From NCBI GenBank assembly GCA_021805565.1, contig JAJZFA010000033.1, positions 186,001-250,000 of the forward strand: a stretch of DNA of 64,000 bases, written 5' to 3'. How positions within the stretch are numbered: position 1 is the stretch's first letter; every line of letters begins with the position of its first letter. The notes beneath the pieces are model-generated. The model ran no database searches and was not told where the DNA came from. It saw only the letters and a list, made by a program, of their open reading frames with translations. Source of the stretch: Pseudomonadota bacterium (GTDB lineage Bacteria; Pseudomonadota; Alphaproteobacteria; Acetobacterales; Acetobacteraceae). Below are positions 1-9,691 of this stretch, piece by piece. A program made the translations under genes and the position numbers.

Positions 1-88
1 TTTTTTCGGAATTCGCCTTTCGGCCCGGAGCGCTGTTCCTGGATCGCACATCCGCAGCCCCCCAAAGGGGACAGGAGATATATTATCC
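1..88. other. Non-coding left edge before the tail-fibre gene
   Basis: The window opens with six T residues, which could be the end of a terminator belonging to a gene outside the window. No coding region is visible here. A Shine-Dalgarno-like AGGAG lies around 72-76, about a dozen bases before the ATG at 89, and sets the start of the first gene. Confidence 0.4.
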
Positions 89-3000
89 ATGCCCACAATC
101 GACAATCTGGCTCCCGCCACATCGGCGTCCGATTCCGACGAATTTATTATCAGCCAGGCCGGCATCTCCCGTAAAATCACGCGGGCTCAGATTCTCAACG
201 GCGTGCAACCGCAATTAGCGGTTCCCGCGGGGACATTACTTGGCGGGGTTGGCACCGGGATGGGTCCGCCGCAGCCCATCGCGGTCGGCCAAAATTTGCG
301 TTTCAACGGCTCGACCCTCATTGCCACGGCATCCCCATTCGCCATCGCAGGACTTCCGATCGGATTTGTTCCGGGTAGCGGAGACTTGGTCCCGTTATCG
401 CAAGCTGGTTCGAACGTCGCGGTAACCTATAGCCAATTTTTGAGCGGTATCGCGGCCGTCGGCAACATCGACTTGTCCAACGGACTGGTTACACCGGCAA
501 ATAATACCGCAACGCAGACTTTAGCCCATTTCGCCAGCACCGTACTGCCTCTTGCTGGAGGTAGCATGACAGGCGCCCTCACATTGGCAGGCCTGCCGAC
601 CGTACCGGCACAGGCCGCAAGCAAGGCTTATGTCGATACCCAAAACGCCGCCGTGTTGCCACTGGCAGGTGGATCGATGCTAGGTACATTGACGCTCTCG
701 TCTGCGCCGGTAAACCCGCTGGATTCGGCGACGAAGGAGTACGTAGATACCTCCGCGGCCAGCTTTATCCCGGTAGCGGGCGGGTCGCTTACAGGTCCGT
801 TGCTTCTGAGTGCCGCGCCAACTCTTCCACTGCAAGCCGCAAACAAAAGTTATACCGACGGAAAAATCGCGCGATCCGGCGACACTTTGACCGGTCCGCT
901 CAGCCTTGCGTCCGACCCGGTATCTGCCTCCGAGGCAGCCACAAAGCATTATGTCGATGCCCAGCTTTCTTCATCTTTGCCGATAACGGGCGGCACTTTA
1001 ACCGGTGGGTTATTTTTGGCATCCGACCCGGCCATGAACTCACAGGCGGCGACAAAGCAATACACCGATCAAAGACTGTTAAGGAGCGGCGATACGCTGG
1101 CCGGTCCCCTGGTCCTTTTAGCCGACCCTGTGCAACCATTGCAGGCGGCGACAAAAAACTACGTAGATTTGCGAACCACGCAATCGATTTCGCGCTTGGG
1201 CGGATCGATGACGGGGGCGTTGATGTTGGCAGCCGATCCCGCGACGCCTTTGCAAGCCAGTACAAAGCAATATGTAGATCTGCATGTCATGCGGAATGGC
1301 GACACCTTGACTGGCGCACTTAATCTCGCGGCAAATCCGACAACACCCCTACAGGCGGCCACCAAACAATACGTCGACGGCCAACTTGCGACAGCGATAA
1401 CTCCGGTAGGAGGAACCTTTACAGGGCCTGTTATCTTAGCCGGCGACCCCACATTGCCGTTGCAGGCGACGACGAAGGAATATGCCGATACCAAGATTTC
1501 CAGGTCGGGCGACACCCTGACTGGATTTCTGGTGCTGGCTGCCAACCCGGTAGCGGGTGGCGAGGCAGCGACAAAAAATTACGTCGATCTTCAGGTTTTT
1601 ACGTCGTTACCGCTTACTGGTGGAAGTATGACCGGGCTTTTGGCGCTCGCCACGGACCCTGTCAACCCGGCGCAGGCAGCGACAAAGCGTTATGTCGATA
1701 CCCAAACCGCCGCGTCGATTCCAGTCACGGGTGGATCTATGACTGGATTTCTTAGCTTGGCTGCCGCTCCTACAGCGCCATTACATAGTACAACCAAGCA
1801 ATACGTCGATGGAGAAGTCGGAACCGCACTACCATATTCCGGCGGCTCCCTGTCCGGAATGCTGACACTCGCGGCTGCGCCAACTGCGCCGCTGCACGCG
1901 GCCACGAAGTCATATGTCGATGCGAATCCCAATAGAGAGGGAATCATCAATGTAAAGCTGCCTCCGTATGGCGCGAAGATGGATGGCGTGACTGACGACA
2001 CGGCCGCCTTCGTGGCAGCCTACGAGGCGGCCGCCACGGGTGCGGCCATTTACGTACCCAACGGTATTACAATTATCCAGCAACCCAGTTCATGGGGCAC
2101 GCCGCTTACGAAGCGGGTCAAATGGATTATCGACGGCACTACACTGGCTGGCGGAGCCCCGTTAGCCTCAGCAATTCCGACGGGCGGCGCTCCCGCTGCG
2201 CTTTTACTGCCGGGCTTCGTCGTCGGCAACACAGCGTTAGGTGCAACGGCGTCGCAGGGAGGATCGCAAGCGACCGATTTCGCGGTCAATCAATCCTCTT
2301 ATGTCGTTAACCACAACAATGGTTCAAACGCCGCCGTCATATCCAATGCTCGCATCGATACCATCATTTACAATAGCCCAGGCAATTACGTCTGGGGCGC
2401 GCTCGATCGCTTACAATGGGCCGGGGTCTCTACTCCGTATGCCGCAACTCCGGCCCAACACGTGGGCAGGTACATTCAGACCATGCGGAACGGAGCGACA
2501 ACTGGACCAAATGGTGCATTTTTGCCGCAGCCCCAGCTGTGGGGGGCTTGCATCGAATACAGAGATACAACCGGTCAACCGTCGAGCGTGACGAACGCAT
2601 CCCTGACCACCGAAATGGACTGGTTCGGCAATGGACTCGACGACGCAAACTGCCGGACAATTCAAAGCCTGGTTATCGGCCAACATAACACGTCCGGTCC
2701 CGCGGTCGAAGTGAACAATATAATAGGAGTTTATCTTGCTGGGGGATCGGCCGGCAGCGCGAAGACTGTTCTGGCGATCAATGTGCCGTTTTCGAACGCG
2801 GTAATAGATTCGACATATGGACAATCGATCAACAATGCCCCCGTCGTCAAAATGGCGGCGGGCCAGGCAATTGCTTTCGAGGGAACCAACAGCAACAGAT
2901 TGCTTTACGACAACATTACCGGGACGCTGCGGTGGGAGCAGGGTAGTCTTTCATACGTCGTCGGCAAGGGTATTTCCGTTGGCTGGGTAAATAATATTTC

Positions 3001-3472
3001 GAGTTCTTTTACGCTGCCGAATTATATATCCGGCAATATGATTTTCCTGACTGGCATGGCAGCCTATTCGATCACGTTGCCCCCGGCTAATACCGTTGCG
3101 GCCGGCACTGGATATACATTTTCCGTTACGGGAACCGGGCCAGTCAGCATCGTGCCTGTAGGATCGGACAGCATCGAGTCCGGAACTATCGTCCTGAACG
3201 CGCACGACCGTTATCATATCGTGTCAGACGGCAATGGATTTTGGCATGAGTTGTTCTGGACAAACGCGGTTTCTCCGCGATTTCTGGGACCAATGATTCT
3301 GGCGTCATATAGTGTCGCAAACTTGCCTGCTGGAATGCCCGCGGGGGCAAAGGCATTTGCCGCCAATGGCCGGAAACCTGGCGAAGGAGCAGGGTACGGG
3401 AGCGGCGTGGAAGCATTTTTCGACGGCCGGTTCTGGATTTCCTCATGTAGCGGTTCCGCCGTGGCCGCCTAA
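89..3472 (+). CDS. Repeat-rich phage tail-fibre-like protein with beta-helix preamble
   Basis: A 1127-residue protein that looks like a phage or phage-derived tail fibre. Residues about 1-150 hold a short module (DEFIISQAGISRKIT, then DLVPLSQAGSNVAVTYSQFL) shared with the next gene. Residues about 153-613 are 13 tandem repeats of 35-37 residues built on GGSMTG or RSGDTLTG followed by ATKxYVD. In the middle of the array the GG and RSGDTL forms alternate, giving a two-unit super-repeat. Residues about 615-665 (YGAKMDGVTDDTAAF) match the preamble of right-handed beta-helix tail spikes of the pectate-lyase-3 type. The C-terminus has GRKPGEGAGYGSGVEAFFDG, common in tail proteins. No signal peptide is visible. 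A receptor-binding role is inferred from architecture. Confidence 0.75.
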   Translation: MPTIDNLAPATSASDSDEFIISQAGISRKITRAQILNGVQPQLAVPAGTLLGGVGTGMGPPQPIAVGQNLRFNGSTLIATASPFAIAGLPIGFVPGSGDLVPLSQAGSNVAVTYSQFLSGIAAVGNIDLSNGLVTPANNTATQTLAHFASTVLPLAGGSMTGALTLAGLPTVPAQAASKAYVDTQNAAVLPLAGGSMLGTLTLSSAPVNPLDSATKEYVDTSAASFIPVAGGSLTGPLLLSAAPTLPLQAANKSYTDGKIARSGDTLTGPLSLASDPVSASEAATKHYVDAQLSSSLPITGGTLTGGLFLASDPAMNSQAATKQYTDQRLLRSGDTLAGPLVLLADPVQPLQAATKNYVDLRTTQSISRLGGSMTGALMLAADPATPLQASTKQYVDLHVMRNGDTLTGALNLAANPTTPLQAATKQYVDGQLATAITPVGGTFTGPVILAGDPTLPLQATTKEYADTKISRSGDTLTGFLVLAANPVAGGEAATKNYVDLQVFTSLPLTGGSMTGLLALATDPVNPAQAATKRYVDTQTAASIPVTGGSMTGFLSLAAAPTAPLHSTTKQYVDGEVGTALPYSGGSLSGMLTLAAAPTAPLHAATKSYVDANPNREGIINVKLPPYGAKMDGVTDDTAAFVAAYEAAATGAAIYVPNGITIIQQPSSWGTPLTKRVKWIIDGTTLAGGAPLASAIPTGGAPAALLLPGFVVGNTALGATASQGGSQATDFAVNQSSYVVNHNNGSNAAVISNARIDTIIYNSPGNYVWGALDRLQWAGVSTPYAATPAQHVGRYIQTMRNGATTGPNGAFLPQPQLWGACIEYRDTTGQPSSVTNASLTTEMDWFGNGLDDANCRTIQSLVIGQHNTSGPAVEVNNIIGVYLAGGSAGSAKTVLAINVPFSNAVIDSTYGQSINNAPVVKMAAGQAIAFEGTNSNRLLYDNITGTLRWEQGSLSYVVGKGISVGWVNNISSSFTLPNYISGNMIFLTGMAAYSITLPPANTVAAGTGYTFSVTGTGPVSIVPVGSDSIESGTIVLNAHDRYHIVSDGNGFWHELFWTNAVSPRFLGPMILASYSVANLPAGMPAGAKAFAANGRKPGEGAGYGSGVEAFFDGRFWISSCSGSAVAA
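544..1929 (+). repeat. Thirteen in-frame tandem repeats of about 105-111 bp in the fibre gene
   Basis: Thirteen consecutive units can be read, each ending in a variant of A(T/S)KxYVD. Units 4, 6, 8 and 10 begin R(S/N)GDTL, while most others begin with a G-G-(S/T) turn, so the central part has period two. The units differ at synonymous and non-synonymous positions, so the array is old rather than a recent slippage expansion. Confidence 0.85.
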
Positions 3473-3513
3473 TTCGGCAGCCGGCGCCGAGAATGTTCAA
3501 AGCGAGATCGTAA

Positions 3514-5391
3514 ATGCCAACAATATCCCAACTGCCCCCCGCCGGACCCGTTTCGGCGGCCGACGAAATTCCGATTAGTCAAGGCGGTTTGGCCTGCGCC
3601 GTAACAGTCGGTGAGCTTCTGGCATCGACACAACCTGTGATTGCAATTGCATCGCCGTCCCTGCTCGGCCGGCAAAGCCTTGGTTCGGGCGCCCCCGAAC
3701 AGATCGCCGCCGGGATCGGACTTAACATATTGGGTGGCACACTTGCCGCTAACGGCTTCGATCATTCGGGATTTCCAGTTGTGGGCAGCTTGGCAGCAGC
3801 CTCCGAATTGGTGATATCGAATCAAGGAAGCCCCATGCTGATGCAGGCGTCGTTGTTGCGCGGCCTGTTCTCCGCTGGCCAAAATGTGACAATCGATCCG
3901 AACGGCACGATATCGACAATCAGCCTGGGCACAGTCACCGACACTGGCGACATAGGAAGTTTGATCGGATCGCTCCAGGTGGTCAGCGGGCTGGTAGCCC
4001 AGGACCTGGTTGCGGTCAGCCACGCCGGTTCGGATTATGCGATCGCATACAGCAATTTTCTGGATGGCATCACCATCGATCAGGCGCCAGCCGCCGTTGC
4101 CGCCAGTAACTCCGACACAATCTGGGTGGCCCAAGGCAGTAACGTCATGGCAAGCCAAAGTCTAGGCGCCATATGGGTCTGGATGGCAAACAACCTGCCA
4201 ACCTACAAGACTCCTGTCATCGAGATTACCGCCAATACAAATCTGGACACCACGGTTCACAATCGTCGCATTCTGATTTGCAGCCAGCCGGTTACGCTGA
4301 CGCCACTAACGAACAACATGGGTAGTGGATTTCAGTGCGTGGTCATCAACGCGAGTAGCGGAAATGTAACGCTTGGTACAGGATTTGTGACTTCGACGGG
4401 AAATTTTTCGGTAGCGGCTTGGCAATCCACTGAGATTTACTGTGTTGCCTATTCAGGTGGGACAATAGCATTTGCGTCGATGCCAAGTGCTGCAACATCG
4501 TCACAGACAGCGGTCCCTGGCCAAGTGCTCGCTCTAGCGGCCTCCGGCACAACTTCCACCATGATCGGGGTGTCCTGGCAGTCACCGACGGCCGGCGGCG
4601 TCGTTGTCTCATATACTGTCCAATTCCGGGTCACCGGCACGTCATCCTGGACCAACAGCGCCCCGATCTTGAATGCCACGACGTACAACTTAACGGCGCT
4701 ACAGCCAATGACAAGCTACGACATCGCCGTTGTTGCCCAGAATGCAACCGGCACCGGAGCCGCCTCGACGATATTGACCATCGTAACCGCCGCGGCGGTT
4801 CAGCCGACGGCGCCATCGCAGGTCGTCGGTCTTGCGGCGACCGCAACGTCGAGTAGCGCCATTCGCCTTAGCTGGACAGGCCAAACCGGCATCGGCGCCG
4901 CTACCAGCTTTACAGTCCAATACAGGGTAACCGGGACCAGCGGTTGGACAAATTCCGTCCCGGGCATCACAGGGACAACCGATACGCTATCCGGCCTTAC
5001 CTCGGCCAAAAGCTATGATTTCTCGGTCATCGGCGTGAACAGCGCCGGTTCGGCTACGGTCTCCGCGACAGTTACGGCTTCGACATTGGCTGTTTCCGCC
5101 TCGGTCAGCACGATCGTCTGGAACGTATTGCCAACCGGAAGCTATACCGCCGGAAGCGGATCTATCGGGATCAATGCACAGGTCGCTCCAGCAACGTCCC
5201 CAGTGCAGTTCGGATTCTCCCAGTCATCTACGGTGCCCCCTGCAAGCTGGACCGCCGCAACCTTTGTTAACACCAATCTGTGGGGTGCCTATTTGCCGCC
5301 CCCCGCGACCGCTGGCACCTGGTTCACCTGGGGGGAAGGTCTAGATGGCAGCGCGCAAACGGTCAGTTCCAGCTCGTTTCAGGTAGCGTAG
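3514..5391 (+). CDS. Fibronectin type III tail-associated protein
   Basis: A 625-residue protein starting MPTISQLPPAGPVSAADE, clearly related to the N-terminus of the preceding fibre (both have P-x-S-x-x-DE-x-x-ISQ-x-G). The DLVAVSHAGSDYAIAYSNFL segment repeats that module. Two fibronectin type III domains follow, at about residues 334-426 and 430-526, recognisable from the paired VSYTVQFRVTGTSSWT and TSFTVQYRVTGTSGWT strands. A further beta-rich C-terminal domain runs to residue 625. FN3 domains are common in tail fibres and baseplate proteins, where they support weak carbohydrate contacts. It lies 41 bases after the fibre gene and 3 bases before the esterase gene, so the three are probably one transcript. 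Confidence 0.7.
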   Translation: MPTISQLPPAGPVSAADEIPISQGGLACAVTVGELLASTQPVIAIASPSLLGRQSLGSGAPEQIAAGIGLNILGGTLAANGFDHSGFPVVGSLAAASELVISNQGSPMLMQASLLRGLFSAGQNVTIDPNGTISTISLGTVTDTGDIGSLIGSLQVVSGLVAQDLVAVSHAGSDYAIAYSNFLDGITIDQAPAAVAASNSDTIWVAQGSNVMASQSLGAIWVWMANNLPTYKTPVIEITANTNLDTTVHNRRILICSQPVTLTPLTNNMGSGFQCVVINASSGNVTLGTGFVTSTGNFSVAAWQSTEIYCVAYSGGTIAFASMPSAATSSQTAVPGQVLALAASGTTSTMIGVSWQSPTAGGVVVSYTVQFRVTGTSSWTNSAPILNATTYNLTALQPMTSYDIAVVAQNATGTGAASTILTIVTAAAVQPTAPSQVVGLAATATSSSAIRLSWTGQTGIGAATSFTVQYRVTGTSGWTNSVPGITGTTDTLSGLTSAKSYDFSVIGVNSAGSATVSATVTASTLAVSASVSTIVWNVLPTGSYTAGSGSIGINAQVAPATSPVQFGFSQSSTVPPASWTAATFVNTNLWGAYLPPPATAGTWFTWGEGLDGSAQTVSSSSFQVA

Positions 5392-5394
5392 GCG

Positions 5395-7464
5395 ATGAGC
5401 CTGCTATTCATCCGGCCAGGATACCCCATGGGGGTGGGAAACAAACAGCTCGCCCTTTACGCACCTCTTGCCTGTGGCACAACGTCGCCTCCGTCGACGG
5501 GTACGCTTCTTCAAGCCGCCCCCAGTGCGACCGCCTGGTGGGACTCAAGTATACCGGCAGGATTGCTCGGTCCTGGACACACACCCGCCACGGTTTGGAA
5601 TTCACCCGGTACCGCGCTCGTCGATTTGACCGGCAACAATAAAAATCTGATCCCATTTCATAACCCGGTGGCCACAAACCAACCCCAGGGCTATGCACAT
5701 GTGTCGGGAATGCTGGGCGGTGCCGGATTTCCAACCACGACGAACGGATTGCTACAGCCCGCACTCGATCCTGCGTCCGGCTGGCAATTTGCCGGATCGG
5801 CCGCCAGTGCAACCACCAGTTGGACCTGGTATCTGGTATGGTCCCGGCCCAACTGGCGACAAGGCACAAATTTCGATACGAACCCGATCACGTTGCTGAC
5901 AATCGGGTCGAAACCAATTCTTCAAGTGGATAGCTCTGGAGGCACAAACCGCCTGGTGCTATTTCCTGGCACTGGCGATATCGTTGTTAACTTGGCGATG
6001 GCCCGGCGCCACACCCATTGCATCATCATTCGTTATTCCCCAGCAACTGGTGCGGATTTGTGGCTGGACGGTTTACGTGTAGCCCAGTCCGAGCCGTGGT
6101 CGCCTGGGCCTTTGTCAGGGCCGGCGCTGCTTCTGCATGATGGAAATTTGTTCGGCTCGGCTCAATGCTTTTTCCATGAAGGCGGCGAATGGAGTCAGGC
6201 TCTCTCCGACACCGAGGTCTCCGCGCTTATCCTATACGCTGGGCGTTGGACGCTTGGTGTTCGCAAAGGTCTGTATTTCTTGTTCAACGGCCAGTCGAAC
6301 GCCATCAATTACACAATGAACGACGGGGCGGCCGCACTGCTGGCGCAAGGGGTCGCTTGGTACACCGGGGCTTTAGCATACAATGTTCTTGCAACAACCG
6401 CCAATGCGGCGCCTTACACGATGCAAAGCGGCCATGGCATTTATGCGACCAGTTCGGGATATCCGGGCAGCTTCGTGCTGGATCCGGGCGACGGCTCCAG
6501 TCCATCCGGTTGGTCGCTTGGGCCCGACGGTTTGGCTGTGCGACAAGCAATCGCGGCGCTGCCCGCGGAGGACTTTGCCGATATCTGCGCCATTGTATGG
6601 CCTTGGAACGAAACCGACAGCCTGCGGCAATACAGCGAGTACGCTACATTCGAGGCAGCGGCAATCCGGTTTCTCGCGCTACTCCGGACGATGCTCAAGG
6701 ATACCGCCAATAAAATTCCCATGATTTGGTGGAATGGCATCCCATATGGATCGGCGGACGGCATCACAATGCACCGCCAGGTAGTGCAGGGGATCGCGTC
6801 TGTCCCGGCACAAAATGTCATTATCGGAAACCCGCAGACGAGCGATAGCAATCCGCGAGGATCGTCCTGGGATCCATCGACGGGTATCGCGACCGGCGGG
6901 GATCCGTCGCATCGCGACAGTGCCGATAACCTGCGGTTCGCAATGCTGGCTGCGCCTGTCGTTGCCAGAACGTTGATGGCGGGCGGCTATACCGATTCGA
7001 TCGCCGCGGTTCCCAGTTCCTTTCCGAGGGTGGGAGGACCAACCATTGGGCATGTGTATATGCAATCGTCAAAAATGCTGATCGTTAATGTCGTACATGA
7101 TGGCGGGAACGATATTAAAATTCCGTTGCAGGCTGCGGCGGGGGCTGGCTTCGCGGTCATGGACGGCGGGAGACCAGGCGCCGATGGAACCATCGTGCAA
7201 GCGTCGTCTTGCATGCGTGTGGATGCTACCCATTTTCAAATCGCTCTCAGTACTGCTCTCACGAATGCCGCTGGGGCGTGCCGGCTGTTCTATCCGTTCG
7301 GCCCAGTGCAAATCTTCCGGGGAAACGCCGTCACCGACAATTTTTCCGATCTCGTGCCGCCGGCCGGCTGGGATGCCGGCGCCGACCTTGGCAGCGGTTG
7401 GGTTCTGGATTTTCCCTTATCTGCGACCTTTTCGGGAATTCCATTGTCAGCCACACCGGTTTGA
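5395..7464 (+). CDS. LamG-like plus SGNH/SASA-type esterase tail protein
   Basis: A 689-residue protein. Residues about 30-285 look like a concanavalin/LamG beta-sandwich (TWYLVWSRPNW, ADLWLDGLRVAQSE, FHEGGEWSQALSDTEV). From about residue 293 an SGNH hydrolase of the sialate-O-acetylesterase/CE6 kind begins with FNGQSNAIN (probable nucleophile S301), and the catalytic Asp-His pair is probably D503 and H506 in GDPSHRDSADN. Such domains remove acetyl groups from surface polysaccharides, which fits a tail-associated receptor-modifying enzyme. Substrate and assembly on a particle are inferred. The gene starts three bases after the FN3 gene stop, indicating coupling. Confidence 0.65.
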   Translation: MSLLFIRPGYPMGVGNKQLALYAPLACGTTSPPSTGTLLQAAPSATAWWDSSIPAGLLGPGHTPATVWNSPGTALVDLTGNNKNLIPFHNPVATNQPQGYAHVSGMLGGAGFPTTTNGLLQPALDPASGWQFAGSAASATTSWTWYLVWSRPNWRQGTNFDTNPITLLTIGSKPILQVDSSGGTNRLVLFPGTGDIVVNLAMARRHTHCIIIRYSPATGADLWLDGLRVAQSEPWSPGPLSGPALLLHDGNLFGSAQCFFHEGGEWSQALSDTEVSALILYAGRWTLGVRKGLYFLFNGQSNAINYTMNDGAAALLAQGVAWYTGALAYNVLATTANAAPYTMQSGHGIYATSSGYPGSFVLDPGDGSSPSGWSLGPDGLAVRQAIAALPAEDFADICAIVWPWNETDSLRQYSEYATFEAAAIRFLALLRTMLKDTANKIPMIWWNGIPYGSADGITMHRQVVQGIASVPAQNVIIGNPQTSDSNPRGSSWDPSTGIATGGDPSHRDSADNLRFAMLAAPVVARTLMAGGYTDSIAAVPSSFPRVGGPTIGHVYMQSSKMLIVNVVHDGGNDIKIPLQAAAGAGFAVMDGGRPGADGTIVQASSCMRVDATHFQIALSTALTNAAGACRLFYPFGPVQIFRGNAVTDNFSDLVPPAGWDAGADLGSGWVLDFPLSATFSGIPLSATPV

Positions 7465-7573
7465 TCCGTTTCGGTTGCAATTTTGTCCGCTGCCCGACAA
7501 AAGAACGGCCGATTTTGCCTTTTTGGCGGTTGCGCCTACGCAAAGGGTAATTCCAAAGGTCGGGGAATGCCAG

Positions 7574-9226
7574 ATGCGTGTCGCTGATGCCATTGTTGAG
7601 ATTCTCAAGCGCGAAGGCGTTTCCACTTTTTTCTGCTTTCCGACGACACCTCTGATCGAAAACGCTGTCGCAGCGGGGATCCGGCCAATTATCTGCCGTC
7701 AGGAGCGAGTTGGCGTCGATATGGCCGATGGATTTGCCCGAGTTACCAACGGCAAACCGCCGGGCGTCTTCATGATGCAGTATGGCCCCGGATCGGAGAA
7801 CGCGTTTCCAGAAATCGCCACGACGTTCTCCGATAGCGTGCCGGTCCTGTTTCTGCCGCTCGCGCACGCACGCGACCAATCTCAGGTGTTCCCCACATTC
7901 CGGTCGGGCCGGACGTATGAATCGATAACAAAGCAGGCCGAGGAAATCGTCGTACCCGAGGCCACGTCGGCGGCGATGCGGCGGGCATTCAACGCCCTGA
8001 AGAATGGGCGGCCAGGACCGGTCATGGTCGAAGTACCCCGGGACATCGTGGACGCCGATGCCGGCACCGATGCGGAGTCCTACCAGCCAATCATGCCTAC
8101 GATTTCCGCGCCCAACACGAGCGATGTCGAAGCAGCGGCCAAACGACTACTCGCGGCCACGCATCCGATGATCCTTGCCGGACAGGGTGTCCTTTACGCC
8201 GAAGCATCCGAAGAACTCACCGAACTCGCCGATCTTCTGCAAGCACCGGTCATGACCACCGTGGATGGGAAGAGCGCCTTCCCCGAAGACCATGCATTGG
8301 CGCTTGGTTCCGGTGGCAACACATTTAACGGACCGGGCCGACTATGCCTCCATACACGGACCGACCTGATCTTTGGAATCGGCTGCGGTTTCACAAAACA
8401 TCCGCTGACCACCCCGGCGCTTCCCTCAAACGTCCCGATCATCCATGCGACCAACGACCCGCGCGACCTCCATAAATCCTACCGAACCGAGATCGCTTTG
8501 CTGGGCGATGCCAAACTCACGCTGATCGCTGTCATCGCCGCGGTTAAAGACCGGTTGGGCGGCAAATACCTCAATCGGTCGCCGGCGGGCGAACTTGCGG
8601 CGGAACGCGAGGCATGGCTGGGACGTTGGCATGCCAAACTGACCAGTTCCGAGGCGCCGATGACGCCATATCGTGTCATGTCGGAGTTTATTCGCGTGGT
8701 CGATCCAGCCGAGGCGATCGTGACCCACGATTCCGGCAGTCCCCGCGACCAACTGCTGCCGTTTTATCGCGCCACCCGACCGCGTGGTTATCTAGGGTGG
8801 GGCAAATCGCATCAGCTCGGAACCGGCCTCGGGTTGATCATCGGTGCCAAGGTGGCCGCGCCCGAAAAATTTTGTGTAAATTTCATGGGCGACGCGGCCT
8901 TTGGGATGACCGGTCTCGATCTTGAAACCGCTGTTCGTTCGGGAATTCCCAGCCTGACCATCGTGCTCAACAACAGCACGATGGCAATCGAAATTCCCCA
9001 CATGAAACTGTCTCACGAAAAGCATAACGCACGCGACCTGGGCGGCAATTATGCCGGCCTCGCCAAGGATCTCGGCGCGTGGTCCGAGCGCGTCGCGAAC
9101 CCTGGCGATATTGCGCACGCGATCCTGCGCGCGAAGCGGGCGACCGAGTACGGCCGCACCGCGCTGCTGGAATTTATGACCAGTGCCGAAATAGCGTTTT
9201 CCCACCGCAATGGGGCGGCGGCCTGA
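7574..9226 (+). CDS. Thiamine pyrophosphate-dependent enzyme, acetolactate synthase-like
   Basis: A 550-residue protein with the three-part ThDP fold of the acetolactate synthase/benzoylformate decarboxylase superfamily. The N-terminal PYR domain has the activating Glu region (ICRQERVGVDMADGFAR), the middle domain includes HPMILAGQGVLYAEA, and the C-terminal PP domain has the metal/diphosphate motif GDAAFGMTGLDLETAVR with downstream NNS. The reading frame is open further left, but homology begins at MRVADAIVEILKREG, so the ATG at 7574 is chosen; the extension overlaps the esterase gene and makes no sense as protein. No small subunit is adjacent, and the exact substrate cannot be told from sequence. 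It is probably the first ordinary chromosomal gene after the tail cassette. Confidence 0.8.
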   Translation: MRVADAIVEILKREGVSTFFCFPTTPLIENAVAAGIRPIICRQERVGVDMADGFARVTNGKPPGVFMMQYGPGSENAFPEIATTFSDSVPVLFLPLAHARDQSQVFPTFRSGRTYESITKQAEEIVVPEATSAAMRRAFNALKNGRPGPVMVEVPRDIVDADAGTDAESYQPIMPTISAPNTSDVEAAAKRLLAATHPMILAGQGVLYAEASEELTELADLLQAPVMTTVDGKSAFPEDHALALGSGGNTFNGPGRLCLHTRTDLIFGIGCGFTKHPLTTPALPSNVPIIHATNDPRDLHKSYRTEIALLGDAKLTLIAVIAAVKDRLGGKYLNRSPAGELAAEREAWLGRWHAKLTSSEAPMTPYRVMSEFIRVVDPAEAIVTHDSGSPRDQLLPFYRATRPRGYLGWGKSHQLGTGLGLIIGAKVAAPEKFCVNFMGDAAFGMTGLDLETAVRSGIPSLTIVLNNSTMAIEIPHMKLSHEKHNARDLGGNYAGLAKDLGAWSERVANPGDIAHAILRAKRATEYGRTALLEFMTSAEIAFSHRNGAAA

Positions 9227-9232
9227 AGGCGG

Positions 9233-9691
9233 TTAACGCCGGTAAGGAAGCGGCAGCAGCGTCCGGATCGGCAGTTTGATCAAGACGTTGGCATCCTTGA
9301 CAATAATGGAAGCATCCGGGGCATGATCCAGGATCATCTCCCGGCACGCGCCACATGGTGGCACGACGGCCAGTTCGCGATTTTCTTCCTCGGGCTTTGG
9401 ATGCCGGACGGCGACCGCGGTTTGGATTGTTCCGTCCCCATCCAACAAGGCGCGCCCAAAGGCCACGGCCTCCGCGCACACCGATAAGCGTCCGACCGTC
9501 GTTCCGATATGCAGACCTGTCCAAATCCGGCCATCCCGCGACCGGATCGCCGCAGCGACCATGTGCCAGAATGGCTTGTAATAGCCCTCCAGCACCGCAT
9601 TCGCCGCCGCTATCAGTTCATGGTCACCGTCTGTCAGCGCGACATCCGGCCGGATTCGGTCATTCAGCGGCTTCAGCTTCCTCTGCTTCAT
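9233..9691 (-). CDS. Cytidine deaminase family protein
   Basis: A protein of about 152 residues with the cytidine deaminase zinc site: [13 protein letters not shown] supplies the first Cys and catalytic Glu, and [11 protein letters not shown] supplies the P-C-x-x-C pair. The family hydrolyses cytidine or deoxycytidine to uridine for salvage, but blasticidin-type deaminases share the motifs. The ATG at 9691 lies inside the 3' end of recA, giving a 32-base overlap; no better ATG is seen before the conserved core, so the N-terminus is uncertain. It is co-directional with recA and probably co-transcribed. At the far end it is convergent with the TPP enzyme, six bases away. Confidence 0.75.
   Translation of the reverse strand: MKQRKLKPLNDRIRPDVALTDGDHELIAAANAVLEGYYKPFWHMVAAAIRSRDGRIWTGLHIGTTVGRLSVCAEAVAFGRALLDGDGTIQTAVAVRHPKPEEENRELAVVPPCGACREMILDHAPDASIIVKDANVLIKLPIRTLLPLPYRR

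Noticed and set aside
7088-7573. N-terminal extension of the TPP enzyme
   Set aside because: It overlaps the esterase gene in another frame and has no family similarity; homology begins at 7574.
1-7573. Complete prophage or gene-transfer agent
   Set aside because: Only tail-fibre type genes are visible; there is no integrase, terminase, capsid or attachment-site repeat in the window.
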